This document shows, piece by piece, positions 9,526-21,397 of a DNA stretch of 64,000 bases. The notes under the pieces were generated by a model. That model did not search any database and was not told the origin of the DNA. It was given only the letters and a program-made list of their open reading frames with translations. Location of the stretch: assembly GCF_000024085.1 (NCBI RefSeq), contig NC_013166.1, forward strand, positions 1,178,001 to 1,242,000, read 5' to 3'. Every line of letters starts with the position of its first letter. The stretch's first letter is position 1. The position numbers were made by a program, and so were the translations under genes. The DNA is from Kangiella koreensis DSM 16069 (GTDB lineage Bacteria; Pseudomonadota; Gammaproteobacteria; Enterobacterales; Kangiellaceae).

Positions 9526-9696
9526 ATGACTACTGAGCATTCTAATGAAGAAAAAGAGATTGACGTTGCGATTCAACAAATCGCTAGAGATGTTAATCTA
9601 TATGGCTTAGACGCTGAGAAAGTAAAGAAAATCTGGTTTTCAGCACTGTTGCAACAAGTTGCCGATAATGAGCTAGACAACCAGCAGGCTCACTAG
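9526..9696 (+). CDS. Small acidic protein of unknown function (56 residues)
   Basis: An ATG at 9526, preceded by GGGAGA at a 6-7 base spacing, opens a 56-residue frame ending in TAG. The product is acidic and predicted helical (KEIDVAIQQIARDVN; AEKVKKIWFSALLQQVADNE), with no Cys, signal or membrane segment. Its stop overlaps by four bases the convergent stop of the DUF1801 gene. The good ribosome site and amphipathic pattern favour a real gene; I do not recognise the family. Confidence 0.5.
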   Translation: MTTEHSNEEKEIDVAIQQIARDVNLYGLDAEKVKKIWFSALLQQVADNELDNQQAH

Positions 9697-10121
9697 CAGC
9701 CTGACTGGTTTTCTTCTACATAGCGAGCCGAAAGCTTGATTAACTCCTCAAGAACAGCCTTATCAACATCTTCTAACTTATTGATATAAAGACAGGACTT
9801 GCCTGTTTTATATTTCCCCAATTGAGCCATTAGCTCCTCGTACCGCTTAAATCCAGCCATAATATAAACGCTGATGTTTTGTTTTCGTGGTGAAAAGCCC
9901 GTTAAGAACCAATCGCCTTCGTGGCCACTGGCATATTGGTAATGATATTCACCAAAGCCAATGATGCTGCCACCCCACATTTTAGGCTCAGCCCCAGTAG
10001 CTTTTTTCATCATGTTAAGAATTTGCTGGCAGTCTTCTAGTTTTTGAGCAGGCTCTACCTGCTGCAAGAAGCTCGCTACGTCTTGCTCGGTTGGCTGGGT
10101 TTTGTTTTCAGTTTTGGCCAT
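9693..10121 (-). CDS. DUF1801 (YdhG-like) domain protein
   Basis: 142 residues. The central part, from MWGGSIIGFGEYHYQYASG to NISVYIMAGF, is typical of the DUF1801/YdhG fold, and the C-terminal CLYINKLEDVDKAVLEELI fits the same family. These are small soluble proteins; relatives have been linked to iron chaperone-like or unknown roles, so no function is assigned. The N-terminal 30 residues are charged. It stands alone, converging on the small gene at 9526. Confidence 0.8.
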   Translation of the reverse strand: MAKTENKTQPTEQDVASFLQQVEPAQKLEDCQQILNMMKKATGAEPKMWGGSIIGFGEYHYQYASGHEGDWFLTGFSPRKQNISVYIMAGFKRYEELMAQLGKYKTGKSCLYINKLEDVDKAVLEELIKLSARYVEENQSGC

Positions 10122-10229
10122 GCTTTATTCCTTGCTTGACTTAATAAGTGGTGGCTAGGTTTCTGAAACTATTGCATATTTCCGACTATGACAAAAGTGT
10201 GACTTTTCGGTTAAATGCTAAAAAAAATC

Positions 10230-10462
10230 TTTACTTCTGCGGTGTATATAGTATTCTTTTCATCGCTGGTTAAAATAACAGCTATCGAATGGATACATTT
10301 TCGATGATACACCGAGTAAATCAGTGGGCCTTAGCTTCATAGATTCACTTCAAGTCGTACCTCGCTATTTGTTACCTAAGTTAGTGTCAATTTTATCTCA
10401 GTAAGACCGCCGTTTTTGGCAACAACTTTATTTTTTTAAGCAATTAGCTTTGGAGTTTTATT
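10230..10462 (+). promoter_or_regulatory. Promoter and long structured leader of the cold-shock gene
   Basis: TTTACT at 10230 and TATTCT at 10252, 16 bases apart, are a plausible sigma-70 promoter. This gives a leader of about 200 bases before the ATG at 10463, the long 5' UTR known for cspA-type genes. A small inverted repeat, ATCGAA/TTCGAT (10284-10305), lies early in it. The stretch holds no convincing coding frame. A role in temperature-dependent translation is inferred by analogy. Confidence 0.45.
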
Positions 10463-10669
10463 ATGTCTAAGATCACTGGTACCGTTAAGTGGTTCAACGA
10501 ATCTAAAGGTTTTGGTTTCATCGAGCAAGAGCAAGGCGAAGATGTGTTTGTACACTTCCGTGCTATTCAAGGTGACGGTTTCAAAACTTTAGCAGAAGGC
10601 CAACGTGTTGAGTTCGATATCGAGCAAGGCCCTAAAGGCGCTCAAGCTGCTAACGTAACTAAAGTATAA
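10463..10669 (+). CDS. Cold-shock domain protein (CspA family)
   Basis: 68 residues, one cold-shock domain. RNP1 (KGFGFI) and RNP2 (VFVHF) are both intact, with [11 protein letters not shown] at the N-terminus. It binds single-stranded RNA/DNA and acts as an RNA chaperone. A long leader and a strong terminator frame it as a single-gene unit. Which CspA paralogue it represents, and whether it is cold-induced or constitutive, cannot be told from the sequence. Confidence 0.96.
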   Translation: MSKITGTVKWFNESKGFGFIEQEQGEDVFVHFRAIQGDGFKTLAEGQRVEFDIEQGPKGAQAANVTKV

Positions 10670-10694
10670 TTTTATAAAATTGTATATTTAGATC

Positions 10695-10727
10695 TAAAAA
10701 ACCGCGTCAAATGGCGCGGTTTTTTTA
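10695..10727 (+). terminator. Rho-independent terminator of the cold-shock gene
   Basis: AACCGCG pairs with CGCGGTT around a short loop and is followed by T7. Confidence 0.88.
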
Positions 10728-10773
10728 TGCTTAAAATTTGATCGATCTAAATAAGAAATCACGGAAAGCGACT

Positions 10774-11127
10774 ATGAAAATTGTATATCACGCAGAAAAC
10801 GCTATGGATGCAAACATCTTGGTGGGAGTCTTAGCTTCGGCTGATATTTATGCGCAAGTACGCGGTGCCGGTATGCAGGGAGCGGTTGGCGAAGCCGCCG
10901 CCATGAACAATGTCAAAGTCTGGGTTCACGATGAAGACTATACAGAAGCTCGTGATATTGTTGATGGTTGGCAAGCTGCTGAATTCACAGCCGACGATGC
11001 AGACTTGTTTGACGCAGCCGATGACTATCATCAAGAGCCTGCACCAACAGAGAGCCACCTGGTAAGAGATGTTTGCATTGCCGTAGCCATTGTTTTGTTG
11101 TTTGTGGCAGCGACGATCGAGTTTTAG
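10774..11127 (+). CDS. DUF2007 domain protein with C-terminal membrane anchor
   Basis: 117 residues from the ATG at 10774; a TTG 36 bases earlier is in frame but lies against the terminator. Residues 1-65 (KIVYHAENAMDANILVGVL ... VKVWVHDEDYTEARDIV) form the DUF2007 ferredoxin-like domain, suggested to be a signal-transducing module. An acidic linker follows, and a single hydrophobic helix (VCIAVAIVLLFVAATI) ends the protein, so it is probably tail-anchored in the inner membrane. No partner is evident nearby. Confidence 0.8.
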   Translation: MKIVYHAENAMDANILVGVLASADIYAQVRGAGMQGAVGEAAAMNNVKVWVHDEDYTEARDIVDGWQAAEFTADDADLFDAADDYHQEPAPTESHLVRDVCIAVAIVLLFVAATIEF

Positions 11128-11375
11128 CGTTAGGCTCTATTAATGGGCTAATAACAAACTCGCCTTTGATGCGTTAGTTTATTCCCTTTAAGTTAGCATC
11201 TATTTTTATCTCAGCTGTATCAAAAAGTACATTTTTGACGTGCTGCCTGTTTCAGCAATAAAAACAACCTGCTACTGTCTCTCTTTCCTTCAATTTCGAT
11301 TAAACTTCTCAACTCTAAGATTTAATTAAAATAAAGCGTATTCATGCTTTATATCCAGGGGAATGAGGGGATATT

Positions 11376-12896
11376 ATGAAATTGTTCAATAGCAGGCTTG
11401 CGGGAAAGTCTTGTGTACTGGCTTGCTTAATGGCATTAGGTGTTTATGCAACACCAATACTCGCAGAAGAAGCAGATGACCAGTCGCAGGGCACTCACTC
11501 ACAAGGCATTTCGAAACACGAATTCATTTATAGTTATGACGAAATGCTCAACTTTGATGTTGAGGAATATCTGCAAGTTCATGCACCTCATTTGGTGCCG
11601 TATGCAGAAGAAATTTCTCACTACGCCGGATATTCATCCGTTAGTCCAAAAGTGCTGATTGCACTGATGGAGCATCAAACTGGTATTGTCACCCGAGCCA
11701 GTACAGCCTCAAAAATAGAACGACCTTTTGGCAACTTATCAAAGAAAGTCGGTTTTAGAGAGCAACTTGAAGATATCAGTAGTCGTTTAGCCAAAGAGTT
11801 TTATCGAGGCCACGCCTACGGCCAGACAGGGCGCAACGACAAGTTAACCAGCGATAAAGACGCGCAAAATGCGATTATGGTAATTCTCTCCAAACAGGGC
11901 GATGATGCCATGGGGATCTTAAGAAGACGCGGTGGCAAAGGCGATACAACATCATCTAAAGAGGTTGGGAAAGCTTATCGAAAATTATTTGAAGGCAAGA
12001 AAAAAGAAGAAGAAGAATCAAAAGCGCAGCTAGTGACAGTTGCTGATATTAATGACTATTTTCAACTACCTTTCCCAGCAGGTGAGTCATGGCGTAATGG
12101 TGGTAGTCACACCAATCATGGTAGTGGTACTTATCCTCAGTCATCCCTGGACTTTAATGCAGGCGGTTATTGGGGTGATAATTTAAGCCATATCTGGGTC
12201 TCATCCTCAGCACCAGGAACCATAAAAAATCACTCGCCATGCTTTTCGGAAATCATCCATGAGGATGGTTGGTCAACCACTTATTATCATATTGAAAACA
12301 TTCAGTATGCCACTGGCTCAAGGGTAGGCCGTAACGTCCGAGTCGCCAACTACGCCAATGATAAGCCACAAGCCTTGTGTAATGGAGGCCAGTCAAGCGG
12401 TCCTCATTTGCACTTTTCAATGAAGAAGAATGGCCAATTTTATCATCTCAATGGCATGAAGTTTTCTGGTTACGAAGTGCGAACCGGTCGCGACAGCTAT
12501 GACTCTAATTGCAGCTATTTTTGGTTAGCTCGGAGTGGTTATAAATATTGCGCCTGGACCAACGTGTATAACTACGGCGTGACAGATTCAGAACCGCCAG
12601 AGCAAGGTGATGCATACAGCGGTTATTTGAGCCATCAGGGATCTCAAATACAGCCTGATGGCAGCTGGTTCTATTATTCGGGTGGCAATATTGCTGCCGA
12701 TTTGACAGGACCTGCTAATGCAGACTTTGATTTAAAGCTCGAACGATGGAATGGCTATAACTGGTATCAGGTAGCTATTTCAGAAACACCAGAGTCTGAT
12801 GAAACTATTAGTTATGCCGCTAACTCAGGCTATTACAGGTTGATCGTTTATTCTTACTCAGGCTCAGGAAACTATAGCTTGAGAGTTGTGAAATAA
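11376..12896 (+). CDS. Secreted LasA-type M23 metallopeptidase with C-terminal PPC-like domain
   Basis: 506 residues with a signal peptide (about residues 1-30, AYATPILAEE region). Residues 50-215 are a pro-region with a Lys/Glu-rich end. The catalytic domain, about 222-405, aligns motif by motif with Pseudomonas LasA: H245 (GSHTN) and D259 (SSLDF) as zinc ligands, H305 (TTYYH), and H344/H346 (GPHLHF). Residues 415-506 resemble a bacterial pre-peptidase C-terminal beta-sandwich. LasA cleaves glycyl bonds in staphylococcal peptidoglycan and elastin, so export and a lytic role against Gram-positive walls or protein are inferred. GAGGGGA precedes the ATG. It is single, with a strong terminator. 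Confidence 0.92.
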   Translation: MKLFNSRLAGKSCVLACLMALGVYATPILAEEADDQSQGTHSQGISKHEFIYSYDEMLNFDVEEYLQVHAPHLVPYAEEISHYAGYSSVSPKVLIALMEHQTGIVTRASTASKIERPFGNLSKKVGFREQLEDISSRLAKEFYRGHAYGQTGRNDKLTSDKDAQNAIMVILSKQGDDAMGILRRRGGKGDTTSSKEVGKAYRKLFEGKKKEEEESKAQLVTVADINDYFQLPFPAGESWRNGGSHTNHGSGTYPQSSLDFNAGGYWGDNLSHIWVSSSAPGTIKNHSPCFSEIIHEDGWSTTYYHIENIQYATGSRVGRNVRVANYANDKPQALCNGGQSSGPHLHFSMKKNGQFYHLNGMKFSGYEVRTGRDSYDSNCSYFWLARSGYKYCAWTNVYNYGVTDSEPPEQGDAYSGYLSHQGSQIQPDGSWFYYSGGNIAADLTGPANADFDLKLERWNGYNWYQVAISETPESDETISYAANSGYYRLIVYSYSGSGNYSLRVVK

Positions 12897-12908
12897 TATA
12901 CTTCTCAT

Positions 12909-12943
12909 AAAAAAAGCCACTCATTATAGAGTGGCTTTTTTTT
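12909..12943. terminator. Bidirectional terminator between the LasA-like gene and ald
   Basis: GCCACTC, loop ATTATA and GAGTGGC are flanked by A7 and T8. Confidence 0.9.
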
Positions 12944-12962
12944 GTTACAGCAGTACTACTAC

Positions 12963-14096
12963 TTACATCGTATCGGTACTAATACCTAATGCAGTAGTTG
13001 GCTCAACATAGTCGAAGCCTAAATTTTCGGCTACTGAACGCTCAGTAACTTTTCCACGGTAGACGTTCAAACCGTTCAACAGGTGTGGATCGTTTGCTAA
13101 AGCTTTCTTATAGCCTTTGTTAGCAATATTAATGATGAATGGTAATGTTGCGTTGTTTAATGCGAAGGTTGAAGTGCGCGGCACAGCTCCCGGCATGTTG
13201 GCAACACAATAATGAACCACATCATGAAGGATATAAGTTGGATCAGCATGGGTTGTCGCTTTAGATGTTTCGAAGCAGCCGCCCTGATCAATGGCAACGT
13301 CAACTAATACAGCACCGGGCTGCATACGCTTTACCATATCTTCTGTCACTAACTTAGGAGCAGCGGCACCTGGAATCAAAACACCACCAATTACTAGATC
13401 TGCCGAAATAACGTGTTTCTCAAGTGAGTCATGGCTTGAGTAAACCGTTTCCACTTGTGAGCCAAATTCTGCATCAATACGACGTAATGCATTGACGTTG
13501 CGGTCAAGAACAATGACGCGTGCGCCCATGCCGACCGCCATTTTGATTGCGTTAGTACCGACAACACCGCCACCAATGACTACGACTTTGGCAGGTTGGA
13601 CACCTGGTACGCCGCCTAATAACATGCCACGGCCGCCGTTAGATTTCTCTAAGCATTCGGCACCGGCTTGAATTGACATACGCCCAGCAACTTCTGACAT
13701 CGGAGCCAGTAGCGGAAGGCCACCAGCTGCGCCAGTTACTGTTTCATAAGCAATGCACACGGCACCAGACTTAACCAAGTCTTCTGTCTGTGGCATATCT
13801 GGAGCCAAATGTAAGTAAGTAAATAGAATTTGTCCTTCGCGTAAACGCTTACGCTCATCTGCCAGAGGTTCTTTTACTTTGACGATCATGTCCGCTTGAG
13901 CAAACACTTCTTCAGCTGAGGGTGCAATAGTTGCGCCAACAGCTTGATAATCTTCATCAGTAAAACCGATACCAATACCAGCATTGGTTTCAACGATAAC
14001 TTGATGCCCATGAGCTATCACTTCACGAACACTAGCTGGCACCATTCCCACGCGATATTCGTGGTTTTTAATTTCTTTTGGGACCCCAATCAACAT
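12963..14096 (-). CDS. ald: Alanine dehydrogenase
   Basis: 377 residues. The N-terminus [18 protein letters not shown] is the AlaDH/PNT signature, with the substrate Lys in VKVKEP. The Rossmann motif [12 protein letters not shown] lies near residue 172, and [20 protein letters not shown] is diagnostic. It reversibly deaminates L-alanine to pyruvate with NAD+. An Lrp-family regulator is divergent, 140 bases away, the usual partner that controls ald. Confidence 0.97.
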   Translation of the reverse strand: MLIGVPKEIKNHEYRVGMVPASVREVIAHGHQVIVETNAGIGIGFTDEDYQAVGATIAPSAEEVFAQADMIVKVKEPLADERKRLREGQILFTYLHLAPDMPQTEDLVKSGAVCIAYETVTGAAGGLPLLAPMSEVAGRMSIQAGAECLEKSNGGRGMLLGGVPGVQPAKVVVIGGGVVGTNAIKMAVGMGARVIVLDRNVNALRRIDAEFGSQVETVYSSHDSLEKHVISADLVIGGVLIPGAAAPKLVTEDMVKRMQPGAVLVDVAIDQGGCFETSKATTHADPTYILHDVVHYCVANMPGAVPRTSTFALNNATLPFIINIANKGYKKALANDPHLLNGLNVYRGKVTERSVAENLGFDYVEPTTALGISTDTM

Positions 14097-14236
14097 ATTT
14101 TCAGCTCCAATAAATCAAGGTTTACCTCAAAGAGGGATGCGCTATTATAGTGATGAATATAAAGAATTGTTTGCTGTTATTGGCTGTTTTGTAGTATAAA
14201 ACACTAAATAAGCGTTATTTTGGCAAGGAAAATACT

Positions 14237-14734
14237 TTGAAAGTTCAGAGTGACAGCAAGCAGATATTGGACAGAATTGACCTGCGGATTCTGAATGAGT
14301 TGCAGCAAAATGGTCGGATCTCTAACGTTGAATTAGCAAAGCGCGTTGGGCTAAGTGCAACCCCCTGTCTGGAGCGAGTCAAAAGGCTTGAGACTAATGG
14401 ATTTATTGAAGGCTATTCGGCCAAGTTAAACCCCATGAAACTGGCAGCTTCTTTGCTGGTGTTTGTTGAGATTCGTCTATCCAGAACTTCCCCTGATGTA
14501 TTCGAAGAATTTAAGCAAGCTGTGACCATGTTACCAACGATTCTAGAGTGCCATCTGGTGTCCGGTGATTTCGACTATTTATTGAAAGCCCGTGTTGCAG
14601 ATATGAAGGCCTATCGTAAGCTATTGGGTGAAACCTTGCTCATGTTGCCCGGTGTTAGCGCATCACGTTCCTATATGGTGATGGAAGAGGTTAAGGAAAC
14701 CAGCCTGTTGCCTATCAATCCCGATAAGCGTTAG
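14237..14734 (+). CDS. lrp: Lrp/AsnC-family regulator
   Basis: 165 residues. An N-terminal winged helix (LDRIDLRILNELQQNGRISNVELAKRVGLS) is followed by the RAM ligand domain (VEIRLSRTSPDVFEEF ... VSGDFDYLLKARVADMKAYRKLL). The start is TTG, chosen because AAGGAA lies 7 bases upstream and no in-frame ATG fits the family's start. The protein is close to E. coli Lrp in layout. It is divergent from ald and probably regulates it in response to alanine or leucine; it may also be the global Lrp, given its position before ftsK. Confidence 0.93.
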   Translation: MKVQSDSKQILDRIDLRILNELQQNGRISNVELAKRVGLSATPCLERVKRLETNGFIEGYSAKLNPMKLAASLLVFVEIRLSRTSPDVFEEFKQAVTMLPTILECHLVSGDFDYLLKARVADMKAYRKLLGETLLMLPGVSASRSYMVMEEVKETSLLPINPDKR

Positions 14735-14827
14735 GGATTGCTCACAGTTCAGAATTCGCCACAATTAACTGCTTGAGATAGCTGAAACATGCTTTAGAAT
14801 AACTGCAAATTATGAAAGGAAAGTATT

Positions 14828-17164
14828 TTGAGTAAAACAAAAACTAAACAATCTGCTACTCGAAAGTCTCCGCAAGCGTTGGAGTCCAAGGCGATCCTGC
14901 GTAAACGCCTTAGTGAAGGCGGTATGATCCTGTTGGTCACTTTAGCATTATTCTTTTTATTAGCGTTACTGACTTACAGCCATAATGACCCAGGCTCATT
15001 TACCAATGGTAATGGTGGTCCAATTCAGAATTCTGCTGGTAAGGGTGGGGCTTGGTTTGCGGACTTCTTTTTACATTTATTTGGCTATTTAGCTTATTTA
15101 ATCCCGATTATATTCGCCTACTTAGGCTATATACTGTACACCGAAAGGAATATTGAACACGAACACCCCAATGCGTTCTGGGCCGTCAAAGGACTCGGAT
15201 TGCTGATGGCGGTAATCGGTGGTGCGGGTTTATGTAGCTTGCACTTCTTTGACCCTCAAATTCAGCCAAGCTACACCTCGGGCGGTATTTTGGGCGAGTT
15301 TATTATCAGTTTGACGATAGATGGACTTGGCCTATATGGCACCACACTCATTCTATTGGCGCTGTTTTTGTCTGGTTTAACTCTATTCACTGGGATTTCA
15401 TGGCTAAGCATCATGGACAGAGTTGGCGTATGGTTTGTGCAAAGCTGGAGTAAGCTGGTTGAATGGTACGAAAATTTCAGAGACCGTAAGCAAGAACAAA
15501 AGTCGGTAAAAGAATCAGTTGTTAAGCGTCAGGAAGCGCTTAAACAGGAAAAAGTGAAACGTGAGACTCGTAGCCCGGTCAGGGTTGAACCTCGCGTTGT
15601 ACCATCACCCGCACCAGCAAAAGTTGCGGCGAAAGCCAAACAAAAGCGTTTGTTCGATGATGTTCCCGTTGGGCCAATGCCGGCCATGGAATTGTTGGAC
15701 GAGCCGGAACCTCCTAAGAATCATTTCTCGGAGGAGGCGCTTGAAGCTATGTCGCGCCTGGTTGAGTTAAAGCTGAAAGACTTCGGTGTCGAGGCGCAGG
15801 TCATGGAAGTTCATCCAGGACCTGTGATTACCCGATTCGAGCTTGAGTTAGCACCGGGCGTTAAGGTTAGTAAAATTTCGAATTTAGCTAAAGATTTAGC
15901 TCGTTCACTATCGACTATTTCGGTTCGTGTGGTTGAAGTGATTCCTGGCAAAACTTATGTCGGGATTGAAATCCCCAATGAGTCGCGGGAAATTGTACGT
16001 TTACGCGAAGTATTGGCCTGTGATGAATTTGAGAAAGTGAAATCACCGTTAAGTATGGCGTTGGGTAAAGATATTGCCGGCAATCCAATTGTCGTAAATA
16101 TGGCCAAAATGCCACACTTGTTGGTGGCGGGTACTACCGGCTCCGGTAAATCGGTTGGTGTTAACGCCATGATTATCAGCATGCTGTACAAGTCTGCTCC
16201 TGATGATTTGCGACTCATTATGATTGACCCGAAAATGCTTGAGTTAAGTGTGTACGAAGGTATCCCACATCTCTTGTGTGAAGTGGTAACCGATATGAAA
16301 GATGCCGCTAACGCATTGCGTTGGTCGGTGGGTGAAATGGAGCGTCGTTACCGCTTAATGTCTGCGCTAGGCGTCAGAAATCTGGCTGGCTACAATAAAA
16401 AAGTGTTAGATGCGATTAAAGCAGGCGAGCCGATTAAAGATCCAATTTGGCAGCCTACGGATGGCCTGGAAGAAGAGCCACCAACACTCGAGAAGTTACC
16501 CTCGATTGTGATTGTTATTGATGAGCTTGCTGACATGATGATGATTGTCGGCAAAAAAGTCGAAGAGCTTATTGCCCGTATTGCACAAAAAGCGCGTGCG
16601 GCAGGTATACACCTGATTTTAGCAACACAAAGACCGTCGGTTGATGTGATTACAGGTTTGATCAAAGCGAATATTCCGTCGCGGATTGCCTTCCAGGTTT
16701 CCTCTAAAATCGACTCCCGAACCATTCTCGATCAAATGGGAGCGGAGCAGTTACTGGGAATGGGGGATATGTTGTATCTGCCCGGAGGCTCTAATATTCC
16801 AACTCGGATTCATGGTGCCTTTGTTGATGATGATGAAGTACATCGTGTGGTTGAAGATTGGAAACAGCGTGGGGAGCCGGACTATATAGAAGAGGTTATT
16901 AACGGAACCAGTGAAGTACCCATCCCAGGTATGCCGGGTATGGATGGTGATGAAGACAGTGAGCAAGATGAGTTATTTGATCAAGCGGTAGCCATTGTGA
17001 CAGAAACACGTCGCGCTTCAATTTCAGGTATTCAGCGTCGCTTAAAGATTGGTTACAACCGAGCCGCACGAATGGTGGAAGCGATGGAGGCTGCTGGTAT
17101 TGTGTCGGAGATGGGTTCGAACGGGGGGAGGGAGGTGTTGGCTCCGCCTCCTCCAAAAGACTGA
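14828..17164 (+). CDS. ftsK: DNA translocase FtsK
   Basis: 778 residues. Four or more membrane segments fill residues 32-200, a short linker (about 220-290) follows, then the motor: alpha domain, Walker A (GTTGSGKS near residue 437), Walker B ([12 protein letters not shown] near 560) and a C-terminal gamma winged helix ([41 protein letters not shown]) that reads KOPS. It pumps chromosome termini at the septum and activates XerCD. The start is TTG with AAAGGAAAG before it. The linker is short compared with E. coli. Confidence 0.97.
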   Translation: MSKTKTKQSATRKSPQALESKAILRKRLSEGGMILLVTLALFFLLALLTYSHNDPGSFTNGNGGPIQNSAGKGGAWFADFFLHLFGYLAYLIPIIFAYLGYILYTERNIEHEHPNAFWAVKGLGLLMAVIGGAGLCSLHFFDPQIQPSYTSGGILGEFIISLTIDGLGLYGTTLILLALFLSGLTLFTGISWLSIMDRVGVWFVQSWSKLVEWYENFRDRKQEQKSVKESVVKRQEALKQEKVKRETRSPVRVEPRVVPSPAPAKVAAKAKQKRLFDDVPVGPMPAMELLDEPEPPKNHFSEEALEAMSRLVELKLKDFGVEAQVMEVHPGPVITRFELELAPGVKVSKISNLAKDLARSLSTISVRVVEVIPGKTYVGIEIPNESREIVRLREVLACDEFEKVKSPLSMALGKDIAGNPIVVNMAKMPHLLVAGTTGSGKSVGVNAMIISMLYKSAPDDLRLIMIDPKMLELSVYEGIPHLLCEVVTDMKDAANALRWSVGEMERRYRLMSALGVRNLAGYNKKVLDAIKAGEPIKDPIWQPTDGLEEEPPTLEKLPSIVIVIDELADMMMIVGKKVEELIARIAQKARAAGIHLILATQRPSVDVITGLIKANIPSRIAFQVSSKIDSRTILDQMGAEQLLGMGDMLYLPGGSNIPTRIHGAFVDDDEVHRVVEDWKQRGEPDYIEEVINGTSEVPIPGMPGMDGDEDSEQDELFDQAVAIVTETRRASISGIQRRLKIGYNRAARMVEAMEAAGIVSEMGSNGGREVLAPPPPKD

Positions 17165-17194
17165 TCCAGCTAGCTTGCTTGCCAATACTTTGTT

Positions 17195-17257
17195 GTTCTT
17201 TATTATTAAGCATAGTCATTTACAAGAGCGTAAACTCCTCGCTCAATAATAAAGAAC
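17195..17257. repeat. Large bulged inverted repeat between ftsK and lolA
   Basis: GTTCTTTATTATT (17195-17207) and AATAATAAAGAAC (17245-17257) are perfect 13-base complements. A nested GAGCG/CGCTC (17226-17230, 17240-17244) sits directly against the right arm, giving an 18-bp stem with an 18-base left bulge and a 9-base loop. It is not followed by a T run. The rest of the 326-base gap (17165-17490) shows only loosely repeated TGACGCTGGAT-like words and no gene. Confidence 0.6.
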
Positions 17258-17490
17258 GCCGCGTCTTGGCTGCACCGCTGACGCTGGATTTATACAAGAG
17301 TTAGGTGTGTTGTCACTACGAGGTTATGGAATGTTTAAATTTTATGCCTTGTCTTAACTTCACCGTTGACGCTCAAAGTATTTGATTCAGAACTGACGCT
17401 GGATGTCGCATAGACCCTTTACCATCGAGAATGATGTTAAGGCCTAATTCAGTATAACTAGGCTATAAACTAGTTAACGTTGACCATATT

Positions 17491-18186
17491 ATGGTATCTA
17501 TAATGATTAAAAGTATTAAAAATCGATTAACCCAATTTGTTTCTGCCAGTGCTTTATTATGTTTTAGTACTTTGGTAGCTGCTGATGCGCCTCAGGACTT
17601 AGAAAAAAAGCTGACTGCGATTGATAGTTTTAAAGCTAACTTTAGTCAGGTCATTACAGATGAGTTCGGTACTTTGATCGATGAGTCTTCCGGTTATTTC
17701 GAACTGCAAAGACCCCAGTTGTTTCGTTGGGTGGTGAGCGAGCCATTTGAGCAGGAAATTATCGCAGATGGTGTTAACTTGTGGCAGTTTGATATTGATA
17801 TTGAACAAATCAATGTCTCGAGCCTTGATCAAACGTTAGCTAACTCACCAGCTGCATTATTGAGCCAGGCGCAACTGGATGTAGCAACCAATTATGAAGT
17901 GGCTGCGGTACAAGGCCAGCAAGAAGGTGTGATGATTTATCACCTGATGCCTCGCGATCCTGATGCTTTATATGAAGTGTTAATCATTGAGTTTAATGGT
18001 GATGATCTGGTTGCTCTACAGGTAAAAGATAACCTGGGGCAGTCGACCTTAGTCGATTTCACCAATGTGGTTATGAATCCACCGTTTGATGAAGACCACT
18101 TTGAATTTACCGTTCCTGAGGGAGTTGATGTTATAGATAGTCGTGAAGTGGTGGAGCAGGAACCACTTGAGGCCGAGCGTCCTTAA
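17491..18186 (+). CDS. lolA: Outer-membrane lipoprotein carrier protein LolA
   Basis: 231 residues; the start may also be the second ATG at 17503. A signal peptide (about residues 10-31, ALLCFSTLVAADA) is followed by the LolA core: FKANFSQVI, GYFELQRPQLFRWVV, QEIIADGVNLWQFD and PPFDEDHFEFTVPEGVDVI. It carries lipoproteins across the periplasm from LolCDE to LolB. The acidic tail of about 20 residues (REVVEQEPLEAERP) is longer than in E. coli. It sits between ftsK and rarA, the conserved gammaproteobacterial position. Confidence 0.95.
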   Translation: MVSIMIKSIKNRLTQFVSASALLCFSTLVAADAPQDLEKKLTAIDSFKANFSQVITDEFGTLIDESSGYFELQRPQLFRWVVSEPFEQEIIADGVNLWQFDIDIEQINVSSLDQTLANSPAALLSQAQLDVATNYEVAAVQGQQEGVMIYHLMPRDPDALYEVLIIEFNGDDLVALQVKDNLGQSTLVDFTNVVMNPPFDEDHFEFTVPEGVDVIDSREVVEQEPLEAERP

Positions 18187-18192
18187 TTCCTT

Positions 18193-19544
18193 ATGAGCGG
18201 GCAATCGAACTTATTTTCAAATTCACCACTCAATGCTCCATTGGCTGACAGGCTACGCCCAACATCTTTGAACGATTATGTTGGGCAGGAGCATCTTCTA
18301 GCCGCTGGAAAACCGCTGCGCCAAGCAATTGAAACACAGCGTCCGTTTTCTTTGATTTTCTGGGGGCCTCCCGGTACAGGAAAAACAACCTTAGCTCGCT
18401 TAATTGCACAAAGCTCCAATGCCCATTTTATTACCATTTCTGCAGTCCTTGCCGGGGTTAAAGATATACGCGCAGCGGTGGATGAAGCGCGCCAATATCA
18501 ATCGCAAGGCAAACCAACTATATTATTTGTCGATGAGGTGCATCGTTTTAATAAGGCTCAGCAAGATGCATTTTTACCTTATGTTGAAGATGGCACGCTG
18601 ACCTTTATTGGTGCAACTACTGAGAACCCATCCTTTGAATTAAACAACGCCTTGCTTTCCAGAGCCCGTGTATTTGTATTAAAAGATTTGTCAGAAACAG
18701 CCTTAGACAAATTGATCAGTCGCGCTTTGACTGATGAGGAGCTTGGGCTTGGTAAATATCATTTATCAATTGCCGATGACAGCCGGAAACATTTAGTTGA
18801 TGCAGCTGATGGTGACGGACGTCGCCTGCTCAATTTTCTAGAGCTGGCCAGCGAACTTGCCTTAGCTAAAAACGAAAGCTCACCCGTAATTGATGATGAA
18901 GTTTTAGAAGAAACTCTGACCCAATCCTTGCGTCGTTTTGATAAAGGTGGTGAACACTTTTATGATCAAATATCGGCGCTACATAAATCAGTAAGGGGAA
19001 GCAATCCCGACGGGGCTCTGTATTGGTTTTGTCGTATGATTGATGGTGGTTGTGAGCCTTTGTATGTGGCGCGCCGTGTTGTGCGAATGGCCAGTGAAGA
19101 TATCGGCAATGCGGATCCGCGTGGTTTAACCTTAGCGCTGAATGCCTGGGATGTGCAGGAGCGCTTAGGAAGTCCTGAAGGGGAGTTAGCGATTGCCCAG
19201 GCGATTATTTATCTGGCATGTGCGCCAAAAAGTAACGCAGTCTACAAGGCTTATAACAATGCGCTGCGTGATGTCAGAAACGAACCGACCTACGAAGTAC
19301 CGCTACATATTCGCAATGCTCCGACAAAGTTGATGAAAGAATTGGATTATGGCACTGAATATCGCTACGACCATGATGAGCCCGATGCTTTCTCTGCCGG
19401 ACAAACCTATTTACCAGATGAAAAGGGCGATACTCGATATTATTATCCCGTGGACAGAGGGCTGGAGAAAAAGATCGCTGAAAAACTGGCCTGGCTCAAA
19501 ACTAAAAGCGCTCAATATAGCTCTCAATACAACAAGGGGAACTC

Positions 19545-19548
<4 letters not shown>
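18193..19548 (+). CDS. rarA: Replication-associated recombination protein A (AAA+ ATPase)
   Basis: 451 residues. Walker A (GPPGTGKTT near residue 58), Walker B (LFVDEVHRF near 113) and sensor 1 (GATTENPS) are present, with the MgsA/WHIP C-terminal tetramerisation part (SVRGSNPDGALYWFCRMIDGG). It is related to clamp loaders and acts at stalled forks. It starts 6 bases after lolA and overlaps crcB by ATGA, so lolA-rarA-crcB is one operon. Confidence 0.97.
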
Positions 19549-21234
<1,686 letters not shown>

Positions 21235-21249
21235 CTATCGCACTTCTGC

Positions 21250-21326
21250 ACCCCCGTAGCTCATCTGGATAGAGCGTCCCCCTCCTAAGGGGAAGGTAAC
21301 AGGTTCGAATCCTGTCGGGGGTGCCA
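21250..21326 (+). tRNA. tRNA-Arg (anticodon CCU)
   Basis: A 77-base cloverleaf with encoded CCA. The acceptor ACCCCCG pairs with CGGGGGT; the D arm is GCTC/GAGC; the anticodon stem TCCCC/GGGGA holds the loop CTCCTAA, with CCU at positions 34-36; the T arm is ACAGG-TTCGAAT-CCTGT. It reads the rare AGG arginine codon. It lies 15 bases after serS. Confidence 0.96.
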
Positions 21327-21397
21327 TTCCTTTCTTGATTCTCTTCTTATCTCGTATAACAATGGGCTTGTATTCTTTTTATACCTGCGGGGGATTT

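Noticed and set aside
21250..21326. tRNA-Arg as an integration site of a mobile element
   Set aside because: No integrase gene and no repeat of the tRNA 3' end were seen nearby.
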